A stretch of DNA of 64,000 nucleotides from Theobroma cacao (Eukaryota; Streptophyta; Magnoliopsida; Malvales; Malvaceae). Numbering within the stretch: position 1 is the stretch's first letter; each line of letters opens with the position of its first letter. A program made the position numbers and the translations under genes. Location: the NCBI RefSeq assembly GCF_000208745.1, contig NC_030852.1:1297919-1361918 (forward strand), in the 5' to 3' direction. The notes beneath the pieces were generated by a model. That model worked only from the letters and a program-made list of their open reading frames with translations. It did no database searches and was not told the origin of the DNA. Shown here in pieces: positions 13,609-24,767 of the stretch.

Positions 13609-15354
13609 CTCTGTAATAGTTAAGGAGACATCACTTAAGACAAGAGAAGCCTTCTCAAAAGGAAAATCTGGAGTATTTCTTTCTCGATTTCCAAGTCAAT
13701 CATATTAAGTACTCCATTATTGGTGACACCAAGTAATTGCGATTCATAGCCCACTTAGACACCACTTCACAATAAGCAGCAGGTTCATTTATACGATCTT
13801 CAAATACCTGGATAAACAACAATTTAGAAAAAGACGGGAAATTTAAAATCTGGTGTAATGTTTCAGTTAACCTTCATCACACTACCATGATTAAAATTAT
13901 GGAACTATTGAAGTAAATGAGATTATAATTCCACTATAAGCCAAACCTCAATCTGTTCTTTAGGACTAGGATCTTCCCATTTCTTATCCATATTCCAAGG
14001 CAGGCTATCCAAATCATGATACATAGCAAGCAACTCCAGTTGCAAAGACTGAACATGAACTTCAAAAGCATTAGCACAATAATTTTGCTTGTCATTCAGA
14101 AACAAGAACCAGCAGTAGTAATTATGAAAAACCATTCACAAAGACCAAACCTAAAAGGGAAAGCAGCAAAAACTTAAAAGTTGAAAAGGAGAATGAACCC
14201 ACCATCTTCTCTCATAGATAAAAATGTGGCAGACATTTGTTAAAGTCATTCTTCAGTTTTGGCATGCATGCGGAATTTTTTAGACTATGCCAGCCATTGT
14301 CACCTCCTAGTTTCACAATTAATCTCCAAATATGGTATGATATCCAAATAACAGATCATGTTTTGAATTGAGTTTCAAGAATTAAATGAAAAGAAAGAAA
14401 AGAAGGATAAATAATTTTTTGCCTAAGCCGATAATCAACTGATGAAATTCAGTTGCAATGAAGGCTATAAAGTGTTCAATTCAAAAAGCCTTGTACCATC
14501 CTCAATGGAAAACTATATTCTCTGATATTGAATAATCATAAAAATGCACTTAAACTCACAAATTCAAGGAGCCCACATCATGGATTAATTGACTCGTATA
14601 ATTGATTCCAACCCCTCTGAATTCAAGGTAAAGTTCTTAGCAAATATATAACATAAAAGTTGAAATATCAGAAATGGCATTTTTTACCACCACATCTTGA
14701 AAAGCAGATTCCCATTTATGAAACTGGAAAATTTTTTTATTCACAGAAAAACATCACCTTTTCTTGAGAAATTCACAGAATAACTTTATTAGGTCTGAAA
14801 CAAGGAGAAACAATACCACCAAACACAACAATCACACATCACTGTTCCACATGATTGAGCTACATCCTGATCCCACACTCTATTTGGATGCAATACCCTC
14901 TCTTTCAAGAAACAACCATAGTGTTTAACTATTAACTTGTTTTATGAAATAACTAATACCCTTCTCAACTACTTCTAAAGGACAGCAGCATAAGCTATAT
15001 GGCAGGAAAAAGACAGAGCTGACTTTATGCAACTTATCCAGAGCACCACTAGTATCAAAGGTCTCATTTCCCTGCTCATCCATGGTAACAGCAGCAAGCT
15101 TAGCCAGGGTAACACCAGAAGAAATCGGATGGCCTGGATTACTACAAGATTAGAGTTTGTTAATAGCAAAGCAAGGTTACACAGCTTAAGAAAATTACAA
15201 AACCATAAATGAACAGAGAAGAGAAAACACCAAAAAAGGCACATGATCACCACCCGACACAATCCTCGTATCTGATATGTACATTGCTGATACATATCTT
15301 CAGGTTTCCAATTACTGTAGAAATCAGAGAACCATGCCACGAATTTCCAGGAGG
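13609..15354 (-). pseudogene. VPS13: VPS13 (chorein-family) N-terminal fragment, 4 exon relics
   Basis: Four minus-strand exon relics match a short internal stretch near the N terminus of plant VPS13-type lipid-transfer proteins: 15354-15254 (GNSWHGSLISTVIGNLK, SNVHIRYE), 15141-15024 (NPGHPISSGVTLAKLAAV, GNETFDTSGALDKLHK), 14048-13947 (SLQLELLAMYHD, DKKWEDPSP) and 13807-13609 (SKWAMNRNYLVSPI, then in another frame FPFEKASLVLSDVSLTITE). VPS13 proteins are very large bridge-like lipid carriers at membrane contact sites; this fragment covers under 200 residues of a protein usually above 3,000. Splice sites and phases are kept. The fourth exon carries a frameshift with a stop. Neither the first exons nor any exon beyond the fourth is present, so this cannot make a working protein. 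Confidence 0.88.
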
Positions 15355-15700
15355 CTGCAGAAACAACTCAAACAACGGGGGGAAACAAAAGAGCTACAGT
15401 GAGTCACTGTTATTTGCAAAAAGCACCACATTTTCTCCAAGATACATAAGCTGAGTGCAGAGAACACAAAGGATTATTAAATAAATCAAACTAACGCAAA
15501 CCACGTAAAGGAATTGTTAAAGATAAACATGTAAAACAATTATTATCTGAAGAGTCATCCATTGACATTTTACTACGAACAGTACAAAAGTATATTAGAG
15601 AGAAGTGATATAAGTAATAGCCAGATAAAAGAACTGAATTCCAGAGTTGTGTTTAGCATCCAAAGACGTACACTTCCCAGCTTTGACCCCGATATTTCTT
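15355..15700. other. Spacer between the VPS13 relic and the receptor kinase promoter
   Basis: No gene recognised. The lower part is probably intron sequence of the VPS13 relic, whose acceptor sits at its edge. The upper part leads into the kinase promoter. Confidence 0.5.
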
Positions 15701-15707
15701 TATATAA
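15701..15707 (+). promoter_or_regulatory. TATA box of the lectin receptor kinase gene
   Basis: TATATAA lies 90-96 bases upstream of the preferred start codon at 15797. Transcription would begin near 15730, which argues against using the in-frame ATG at 15647. Confidence 0.55.
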
Positions 15708-15796
15708 TTTTAAACCCGGAGTGTCGTTGGACCATTTTTTTTTCTCTTTTTCGATGGTGTCAAAGTTCCCAATCCGCCCACCTACCCCATGAAGCC

Positions 15797-17815
15797 ATGT
15801 CCCACTCACCACCACCACCCTCCCAGCCTCTCCGCCTCGGCCGCCCATGGCGACATCTTCCCATGCCATCCCTCCTCGTCCCCTTCCTCCTCCTCCTCAT
15901 GTTTCTCTGTCCCACTTTTGCCCTCGACTTCCTGTTCAATTCCTTCACCACCGCCACCAACCTCACCCTCATAAACGACGCCCGAATCGACACCTCCACC
16001 ATCCGCCTCACCAACGACTCCAACCAGTTCTCGTTCGGCCGTGCCTTTCACCCCACCACCCTCTCCATGAAATCAACTTCAAATTCCTCATCTCTCTCTT
16101 CCTTCTCAACAGCCTTCGTTTTCTCAGTCTTGCCAGAACTTTCCAACAGCCCGGGGTTCGGCCTCTGCTTCGTCCTTTCCAACTCGACTTCCCCTCCAGG
16201 CGCTTTAGCTAGCCAATACTTCGGTATTTTCACAAACGCCACCGACTCTCCCGTGGCTCCCCTTCTAGCAATCGAGTTCGATACCGGTCTAAACCCGGAA
16301 TTCAATGACCCCGATGAGAACCATATAGGGATCGATTTAAACAATGTTATATCTGCCCAAACAGCGCCTGCTCAGTATTTTAACTCTTCAACCGGAAGTT
16401 TTGTTCCTGTCAACATGCGGACAGGCCAAAATGTTCATGCTTGGATTGATTTTGATGGTGTGAATTTTGAGATCAACGTCACGGTTGCTCCTGTGGGAGT
16501 TCCGAAACCTTCCAGGCCAACGCTCAATTACAAAGGTCCAGTGATTGCTAATTATGTTTCTAGTGAAATGTTCGTTGGGTTTTCAGCGTCCAAGACTCAG
16601 TGGGTCGAGGCGCAGAGGATTTTAGCTTGGAGCTTCAGTGATACGGGAGTTCTTAGAGAGATTAACACCACGGGTTTGCCTATTTTCTTTATAGAATCAT
16701 CGTCGTCTTCTTTGTCATCTGGGGCGATTGCTGGGATCGTTATTGGATGTGTTGCTTTTGTGATAATTTGTGGATCTGTGTGTTATTTGATTTGGAGGAA
16801 AAAGTTCAGGGAAGAAAGTGAAGATGAGATTGAAGATTGGGAGCTGGAGTACTGGCCTCACAGATTTTCTTATGAAGAGCTTAAACAAGCTACGGATGGA
16901 TTTTCGAATGAAAATCTTTTAGGTTCAGGTGGGTTCGGTCGTGTTTTCAAAGCGACACTTCCAAACAACACGGAAGTTGCGGTAAAGTGCGTGAACCACG
17001 ATTCCAAACAAGGATTGAGAGAGTTCATGGCTGAGATCGAAAGCATGGGAAGACTCCAACATAAGAATCTTGTCCAAATGCGAGGTTGGTGTCGGAAAGG
17101 TAATGAGCTCATGCTTATTTACGATTACATGCCCAATGGAAGCCTTAACCGTTGGATTTTCGACAAACCCCAGAAGCTCCTCGGTTGGAGGCAGCGGCTT
17201 TTGGTTCTAGCTGACGTCGCCGAGGGTTTGAACTATCTCCACCATGGTTGGGACCAAGTTGTTGTTCATAGAGACATAAAATCGAGCAACATTTTGTTGG
17301 ATTCTGAAATGAGAGGCAGGCTTGGAGATTTTGGATTGGCTAAGTTGTACGAACACGGACAAGTTCCTAAGACGACCAGGGTGGTCGGAACATTGGGTTA
17401 CTTAGCGCCTGAATTAGCCACAGTAGCAGTTCCAACAGCGGCTAGTGACGTGTACAGCTTTGGGGTGGTGGTTTTGGAAGTGGTTGGTGGGCGGCGACCA
17501 TTAGAGATGGCTACGGAAAAGGAGGAGGAGCAAGTATTGATTGATTGGGTCAGATACTTGTACGCAGAAGGACGGCTAAGGGAAGCGGCGGATGCTAGAA
17601 TTCGAGAGGAATACGAGGGCGAGGAAGTGGAGATGGTGTTGAAGCTTGGGTTGGCTTGTTGTCACCCTGATACTTCGAGGAGACCCACCATGAAGGAGGT
17701 GGCGGCGGTTTTACTCGGGGAGGAAGTGGCTGCTGCCCCGGCTGAGTTGTTGAACGACTTGACTCGCGGCGGGAGTACCGCTGCGGATGATGGTCACGGC
17801 GGCGGCGCCGCCTGA
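15797..17815 (+). CDS. L-type lectin-domain receptor-like kinase, intronless
   Basis: From the ATG at 15797 the product is 672 residues. A signal peptide ends near residue 42. An L-type (legume) lectin domain spans about 43-288 (LDFLFNSF, LLAIEFDTGLN, GFSASKTQWVEAQ). A single membrane helix covers about 308-333, and a Ser/Thr kinase domain follows: glycine loop GSGGFG at 376, VAVK lysine 397, HRDIKSSN with H491 and D493, DFG at 511 and APE at 537. All key catalytic residues are present, so the kinase should be active at the plasma membrane. The juxtamembrane WELEYWPHRFSYEELK resembles the LecRK-S.1 type, though I am less sure of the subgroup. The open frame extends up to 15647, but a TATA box lies inside that extension; 15863 is another possible start. 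The C-terminal tail is rich in Ala and Gly. The gene is GC-richer than its surroundings. Confidence 0.95.
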   Translation: MSHSPPPPSQPLRLGRPWRHLPMPSLLVPFLLLLMFLCPTFALDFLFNSFTTATNLTLINDARIDTSTIRLTNDSNQFSFGRAFHPTTLSMKSTSNSSSLSSFSTAFVFSVLPELSNSPGFGLCFVLSNSTSPPGALASQYFGIFTNATDSPVAPLLAIEFDTGLNPEFNDPDENHIGIDLNNVISAQTAPAQYFNSSTGSFVPVNMRTGQNVHAWIDFDGVNFEINVTVAPVGVPKPSRPTLNYKGPVIANYVSSEMFVGFSASKTQWVEAQRILAWSFSDTGVLREINTTGLPIFFIESSSSSLSSGAIAGIVIGCVAFVIICGSVCYLIWRKKFREESEDEIEDWELEYWPHRFSYEELKQATDGFSNENLLGSGGFGRVFKATLPNNTEVAVKCVNHDSKQGLREFMAEIESMGRLQHKNLVQMRGWCRKGNELMLIYDYMPNGSLNRWIFDKPQKLLGWRQRLLVLADVAEGLNYLHHGWDQVVVHRDIKSSNILLDSEMRGRLGDFGLAKLYEHGQVPKTTRVVGTLGYLAPELATVAVPTAASDVYSFGVVVLEVVGGRRPLEMATEKEEEQVLIDWVRYLYAEGRLREAADARIREEYEGEEVEMVLKLGLACCHPDTSRRPTMKEVAAVLLGEEVAAAPAELLNDLTRGGSTAADDGHGGGAA

Positions 17816-19106
17816 ACCACCAGTGTGAATACGATTTATTTGGCAAGAATAGAATAGTGGTGGTGCAACATGCTCTTTGACTTATTTCACACGTTGATTT
17901 CATTAAATTATGTCCATAATAGAGATGGCCAAGTTATCCTTTGTCCAATATTGAATTTCGCTGTTCTCATCCTTCTTTATCCCATTTTTTTTTTGCTTAT
18001 AATATGTTATTTATTAAAAAAATAAAACCCTGTTACATTTTATATATATATATATATATAAGTTTTATGATTAGGGAGGGAGATCTTCCATGCTCACACT
18101 TATGGGGCTTTTGTTCTTAGTGCTTCTCTAGGTTGTCCTTGAATCCGTCCTTCATATTTACTGCACGAACAAACCTTGGTCTAAAATGGTGGGCTAATTC
18201 TTGCACCTCCATCTGCTTCGAGAGAAGTCAGTGGCAGTACCGGTCCAGGCAAAGTAATGTACAAACAATCGTTGAATCTTCTTCGTTTTCTTCTTCTTGT
18301 AGTCTTCACAAAATGTACGGCCATGCCGACAAAAATTAATAAGTCAACATATAAAAATTCTACGAAATGAATGGTTAATACGATTAATTAAATGAGTATT
18401 AATATATTTAAGATGATGTTAACAGGGTCGTGCCCAACATGAGATGGAGATAAAATTGTCTTCCTTCCAATGGAGCCTAAGTCCTGTGCTTGATAATGAT
18501 GAAGAGGGTGACCAGTTTCTTATCCAGTGTTGTTCATGGTTTCAAATTTAATGCCCAAGTTGGAAATATATGAGAAAAGGTTGAGCATTCAATTGCCAAT
18601 TCCCCATCCCATTCCTGTCATGACAAAAGGTCGATCTTTAGTGCTTTTATTATGGGAGTCTTCTCCCCTTTTCCTGACTAATTGATTAAAAGATAACTAT
18701 CTTTTAAAAGTGCCTAACGAAATTCATTATAGGGTTCTAACGGTTGTGACAAATCGATTGCCAAGTTGGCCAATGGCTGCCACTTGCTGGATAGAGTCAG
18801 TGTTCTCTGCATGTAGATGTAAGCATGACTTGATAAAGTGTTCCATGAAACATGGCAAAATGAAAGCAACCTGTGTTGCAAATTGTCATGGTTTCTGCCT
18901 AACTACACTACCCTTCTTGTCACTTGCTAAGTGCAAAAGAACCAGAAAGAAGAAAGGGCACATCTCTGCAACATGTCAACTTCATTTTTATATCCCCTTT
19001 TATTTTTATTTTTTTTTCAAGGGCTGCAACTGATTCAGATAGATGGGCGAAGTGTACAATAAAAGTAGGACTTTTTTGTTGCTCAATGACTGTATTTATG
19101 GTGTAA
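17816..19106. other. Intergenic between convergent receptor kinase and ferric reductase genes
   Basis: Contains the 3' ends of two convergent genes. A pure TA run occupies 18041-18060. The plus-strand frames around 18133 and 18710 have no family motif and I do not regard them as genes. Confidence 0.6.
18041..18060. repeat. TA microsatellite
   Basis: Ten uninterrupted TA units in the intergenic region downstream of the receptor kinase. Confidence 0.9.
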
Positions 19107-22022
19107 CTAGAGTGTAAAGTTGAGGGCATGGAAACTCAAGTATGGTTTCTTTTTCTGGTCTCTGATGTTAAACCATTGAGACTTCTGCTGGCACAATGAT
19201 GCAACTGCCCTTTTCAGTGATTCTGGTCCGCACACCAGGACTCCAATGTTAGAACCATCAGTTTCATTTAGGAACTTGGAGAATACATCTGATGAGAATC
19301 CAAATGTGTTAGAACAATTGCCGAGAAAAAGTTACAAAAGTATATCAGAATGAAGGGCAGATATGACCATACCTTCCAAATTAGGCCTTCCTCCAAAATG
19401 GACTTCATGTTCCTCAACAGCACCTTTTGTTTCGGTTGAACCAAGTTCCTTTACTTTTTCTTCCCTTTGGGAGACAAGTGGTATTTCTTTCTTCACCTTT
19501 CTCCATCTCAAAATAATTGCTACCAATGTGGTGCATGCTAGAGATATGATGAATGAGGATATGATGAGTATATCAGCAACCCAAGAGGGGCTCTTTTCTT
19601 TTGGGGCCTTGTTTTTGGAGGAAAGAGCCACTTTTAAAGAGTGAACACTTTTCTTCTCAGAGGGAACAAATATATTGTTGAAACAGATAACAAAAACAAA
19701 GAACACGATGGAAGCAATTCCAGCCAATGCAGTAATCCGAAGCAGACTTTCTGGTCCATGTATTGCATAAATTGGACCTTTTGTGCCTAAGTGAACTGTC
19801 TGCACTTGAGATGTCTCACTAAGTATTTCTCCTACTGTTGCACCAGACTGCTTTTCTTGGGTCACAAAAACTTCTAGTTTCAGATGCCATTTCTGTGAGG
19901 GTTGGTTCCGCAGTAGGGACGAAACTGAGTTTAACAAGCCAATGTCCTGGGACTTCTTCACAACATATATCAGGTGCATTCTGGAAGGGATTCTACCTCT
20001 ACAGCTGCTTTGAGCTGCAGCAATTTCATGCAGTATGCTCAGGAATGGTGTTATTCCAATTCCACCAGCAACCAAAAGTAGACTGTCATATCTGCAAAGA
20101 ATTTTTGGCTATGACGGTGATAATCTAATGAAATTTGTAACGAAGAATATATCAACAGATCAGTTTTTAGATATGAAATTTTTTCATGCTATATAATTCT
20201 TTTGCGCACCTGAGAAAGATCATGGAGGAAGGACCATAAGGGCCTTCTATTGCAACAGGTATGCACTTCATCTTATCAGCATTAGAATCTAGCCCAGCCT
20301 GTATCATGTCATAGAGAGAACTTGTCCACCGTCCATCACACTTAACTATGACAGACATTCTGTGATTATCGATAGTTGAACTCGACGTTATGCTGAAAGA
20401 ATGCCACTGAAAATTGGATATACTTGGTATCTTCAGAAATATTACGCTTGTGGGGGTATACCTTAATCCTGAAATGAGTACAGAAACCACATTTCAAACG
20501 TTTCTTCACATGTAGTATTTCAGTACAAAGAGGTGACTAAGAATTTACCTGAGTCTTTTGGCAGAATAAGTTCAACAGCTTTACATGGGTATAATCTTGC
20601 TGAAAGAATGTAAGTTTCAGGCCTTGACTGTATGATGCGGAGTAGTTTGTCAATGCCAAAGAGAAAAATTCCAGGGAAGATCATATAGAAGTGTCGATCC
20701 CCAGCATGAAGCAAGAAAAATACTATGAAGATTATGTACAGGTGGTGTATGTAATAAAAGATTTCAAATCTTTTCCTCCTTATTTGAGGAAGCGATGTAA
20801 TCCACATAATCAACCCTGTAACAAGAGTAATCTCTCCAGCAAGGTATATCCGGCCTGTTCTCTGCCATTTTGTGATCTGTTGTTGAAAGACAGCAAGGAG
20901 GAGGGATAGAATGTGCAAATTTAAAGAAGTGTCAGATGCTGGTAGAAGATAACGAGTACTAATGAGATTCATATTGAAAGGAGATTGAACAAACTGCAAT
21001 AACCTCATCCAGGATGTTGTGGCTAATGCCCCAGATGAATAAGGTGCTTGCACCATGAAAAGTAGCAAAACATATCATTGCAGTCCCTAGCCATATATGA
21101 TATCTCACTGAAGCTTCAAACCGGATGCCAAGTATTCGAAAAACAGCCAGTCCCCTTAAGATTGGCAGAAGAAGCAAAGTTAGGCAGGCTTCTGCTAGCA
21201 AACCAAATCGGGTTGCCACTCTTAGATACTTCAGTTGCCATCTAAAACACAGGTAACACGTAAGTAATGGTGATATTCTTGATTTCTCAGCATCTGTCAT
21301 GTTTAGTAAGAGCTTTTAAGAACTCACAGATCCAACTTCAGTGATTCAACCGGTGTCAGCTTCTTAAAATCCTGAGATATGCGTTTATAAAATGTCCATG
21401 CTAGAAAGAGGGTGAAGAGAAATACTGCCAGTATCTCTACACTGGATAAAATGCCAATAAGTTTACTTATAACTAGTGGATTTGAGAAAGCAGCTGCTGA
21501 ACTCCTTACTTGTCTGTCACAAAAAATTAAGCAGAAAGAGTGTTAAGCAAAAAAAAAAAATTTGCAGGTTGCAATTTAATGGCATGATCATATTACCTGC
21601 TTCTGTGCTCCCAAGGTTGCAAATTCAAGTAGACAAGTCCAATCATAGCCAGAGCAATTACAGGGAATGTATACACAGCAAAGTCAAGACCTATATGATA
21701 TCCATTATTGGAAATTAATGTTTATAACATCTTTTACAGACAATTCTTGCTGGGGAAAGAGATGAATGATAGAATCATGTTAGAGAAAGAGAATCAAAAA
21801 CAAATTGAAAAAAGGTGTTTTTCAGCATAAGCAAAGCCTATTTTGATAATATCTTAAGTATTTACCATAATAACCAAACACTGTATCCTGAGCACTGGCT
21901 TCTGCTCCTTTCCATTTTCTTGTCCAGAAGTTTGTTGGTTTCAGTAGCCAGAGAGATATCCAGCCTGTGCTTATTAAGACCATCAATACTTTGAGAACAG
22001 TGAGAATACTGGCTTTCCCCAT
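19107..22022 (-). CDS. FRO8: Ferric reductase oxidase (FRO8-like), 8 exons
   Basis: Minus-strand exons 22022-21866, 21690-21597, 21513-21328, 21241-21004, 20876-20549, 20468-20210, 20091-19373 and 19288-19107 join in frame to 720 residues, typical for the family. FRO proteins pass electrons from NADPH through FAD and heme to reduce ferric (or cupric) ions across a membrane. Visible parts are an N-terminal membrane segment, the ferric reductase core with paired histidines (YHIWLG, TFHGAS, YIHHLY, LLHAGD), an FAD-binding site, NADPH-binding motifs GPYGPSS and VAGGIGITPF, two more C-terminal membrane segments, and the terminal GVLVCGPES and FHALNFTL. The overall pattern fits FRO8 better than FRO2 or FRO6/7; FRO8 is predicted mitochondrial, so location is inferred. 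In the FAD motif usually written HPF(S/T), proline is replaced by serine (WHSFSITSSS). Confidence 0.93.
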
Positions 22023-22086
22023 CTCTTTCTTCTAAACTGGTTGCTGGAAGGAGGTTTGTGAGTTGCATATAGTATGAAAAAGGGTC

Positions 22087-22097
22087 TCTATATAAAG
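22087..22097 (-). promoter_or_regulatory. TATA box of the ferric reductase gene
   Basis: On the minus strand CTTTATATAG lies about 65-75 bases upstream of the start codon at 22022, a normal spacing for a short 5' leader. Confidence 0.6.
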
Positions 22098-24233
22098 AGC
22101 TGTGGGGAAAGAGCTGGCACCACTAGGTGATAAAAAAGACTGTTCTAAGCCCCAACTAGCTTTAAGGAGTGCCCACCACTTGCAAAGTCATTTCCTTGTG
22201 GTTGGCAATTCAAATAAGGAATCTTCCGCTGTATCTAAGTAGTTTGGTATTCTAATACTTCATCATTCCTTACCTTCCATGATAAGAAGTTGACATTTTT
22301 TCTTGGAGGAAATGAAAGTGACTGCGGATCATCTCCTTACATATGACATAGTCTAGCAAATACATATTTCATTCTCATATTATTATTAGACATCATAATC
22401 TGGCGAGGTTTTGATTTGCTATCAGTTAAATGAATTGTCCCCAAATTACATAGTGGATATATGGTCCATCCACTTTCTTTTCTCCTCTTTCCTTCTTTTT
22501 CCTATCAAGTCGCTCCTTTCAAGAGGATTCAATTCCAACTCACCACAGCAACAATCTTAAAAGGAATGGTTTAAGTTTCTGTATTTTGTGAACCCCTTTT
22601 TCATTATATTGAATCATAATCATAAGATGCTTAACAGATCTGTTAATATGCATTTATCCAAAAAAGAAAAAATGAAAAAGGATCTCTTCATATGGCTGTA
22701 GGATTAACTTTGTGTTTGTCTTTTAGCATCTCTCCTAATCATAACTTGTAGCCAGTTTCCTCCACAAAGCAAATGATGGACTAATTGGACAAGCCATGTG
22801 GGGTAACTTGGAATTGAATCCACAAAAAGTGGCAGCTAGAGTTTTCACTACATGACTTGATGAGTTTGTGCACTGCAAGATGGATAAATCAAAACTAGCA
22901 AAGAAAATGAAGGTCTTATTGCTCCCCTAGAGAACAAAATCACCAATACCAGATGATTAGATGAAGTCTAGACCTAGCTTATCTTGTGAGTTGTGGCCTT
23001 CCAAAAATTAGAGGTGCTTGCCTTCCTTCTAACTCCAAATTTCATCATTTGCAAAGTAACTTGCTTCACTTTTTACTTGAACATCATATATATATGTCAT
23101 CAGTTCCTACTTTCCACTTGAGTTCATAATTTTATATTATTCCCCATAACTCCAAATTTCCACTTGAGTTAATTGGTGGCATATCCAAATGATTATTCTC
23201 ATTTGGAAATTTGTGAACCATTTGTTTCCTTTCGCTTCCTCAATCTTCTCATAATCTTCAACAGCTTTGTACCTTCCAATTTGTGATTCAAGCTTTCCAA
23301 TGAAAGAGAACCCTCTATTCAAGCATAATTCTAGTAACTAATGGGCCTTACTAATACTTAGTGCAGGCATACAAGGAAAGCATTAGATAAGAACTGAAGA
23401 ACATGATAGTCATTATCAAAAACCAAAAAATAAAACATGTGACAGCTCTATTATATAAAGTTGTCTTATACATCTTTGAAATTTAAAATTGAACTGAGTC
23501 CTTTAGTTTTAAGTAATCCATAGGTAATTTTATGCTTAGTAATAGTAATTTAATTTATGTCATGGCATTTATCATTTATGCACTTTCATTGAATTTCTTG
23601 TTAAAATCTTTCATTTCAGCCTCTAATTAATTGTTTTTTTTATATTGAAGGATGTGCAAGGACTTTGAACTCAAATGGCAAAAGATGGTGCAAGTAACAT
23701 AAGAAAGGTTTTCGAACATGCTGTAATATTTTAAGCATAACTCAAGTTACAAAACTTCAATCTACATGATTCTTCGACCTACGAAAAGCTAAGAGGAAAA
23801 GCTACAACTTTGATATTTAGCACTTCACCCAATTCAAAAGGAATCTTGGTAAAAAAAATGGAGAAATTTGACTGATTGCAGCAGACTACAGTCAATGTTG
23901 ACAGAAGCTTGGGTGCCTAGGCATCAATTGCACTGTCTAGCATGTTCAAAATAGCCACAAAACAAAACCTTGGGCGCCTAGGCACCAACAAGTCATTTTT
24001 GCACATTTTTGCCTATTCGATTTTACATCAAATGGCTATAAAAAGGGGTATAAATACAATCATTTTTAAGGCTGAAGAGGGGGCATCTTGAGGAGCAACT
24101 TCAGAGGTAAAAAGGAGTATAAGATAGTATAAGATCGTTGCAATTAGGAATTAGTTGAGTGGTTTGTTATAGAATAGACATACACCTATTAACCATATAT
24201 AGTCAATTTATAGGACCTATACTTATAAACTTT
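22098..24233. other. Intergenic; possible LTR-derived sequence in the right half
   Basis: No genes seen. In the right half two near-copies of the palindrome-centred motif GGGYGCCTAGGCRYC occur at about 23919-23935 and 23968-23984. They are followed at about 24040-24055 by a TATA-like CTATAAAAAGGGG. This arrangement resembles a plant LTR promoter, but I cannot find matching ends or a second LTR. Confidence 0.4.
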
Positions 24234-24382
24234 AGCTTAATTAATTAATTAATTAATTATAGACATATAGAGAATTAAATTAAGTTAGGGCATTGTACGA
24301 TAACTCGACAGAAAGCTTAATTAATTAGCTATAAACATATAGAGAATTAAATTAAGTTAGGACATTGTACGATAACTCGACA
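24234..24382. repeat. Short tandem duplication, about 70-77 bp, two copies
   Basis: Copy one (24234-24310) and copy two (24314-24382) share AGCTTAATTAATTA, then ACATATAGAGAATTAAATTA, then CATTGTACGATAACTCGACA. They differ mainly by two extra AATT units in copy one and a few substitutions, so the duplication is fairly recent. Confidence 0.85.
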
Positions 24383-24767
24383 AAGAATTGTACATGCTTA
24401 AGGATCTTAGACTAGCATTAGTTTTCTATAAAAGTAGATAATTAGTCAATCTTAAGTCTAAATGAAGTATTAATTGAAACCATAATCCTAGGTACTACCC
24501 TACTATTTTCCAACTCAATTTACTTGTATTTTTTTTAGCTTAGTTCACTAATTTAGACTTGCTACTTTAATTTTTTCATTTTCAATTAATTTCCATTTTA
24601 GATTTCTTTGGATAAGATTAGATTGCCTAATTTTAGTAATTAACAAGAATTTAGATACAATTTTTGGAAATGATAACTCACTTACTACTATATTACTTAT
24701 TGACCATGTATACTTGCATGATATTTTGCTGAATTGATTAAGTTTTAAAGCAATTTGCCTTGATAAA

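Noticed and set aside
13616..15354. VPS13 relic as the 5' part of a live chimeric gene with JMJ20
   Set aside because: A frameshift in the fourth VPS13 exon and many stops in JMJ20 exons exclude a functional protein, although a transcript is possible.
18710..19033. 107-codon plus-strand frame downstream of the receptor kinase
   Set aside because: Cys-rich by chance, no recognised pattern, lies in the tail-to-tail intergenic space.
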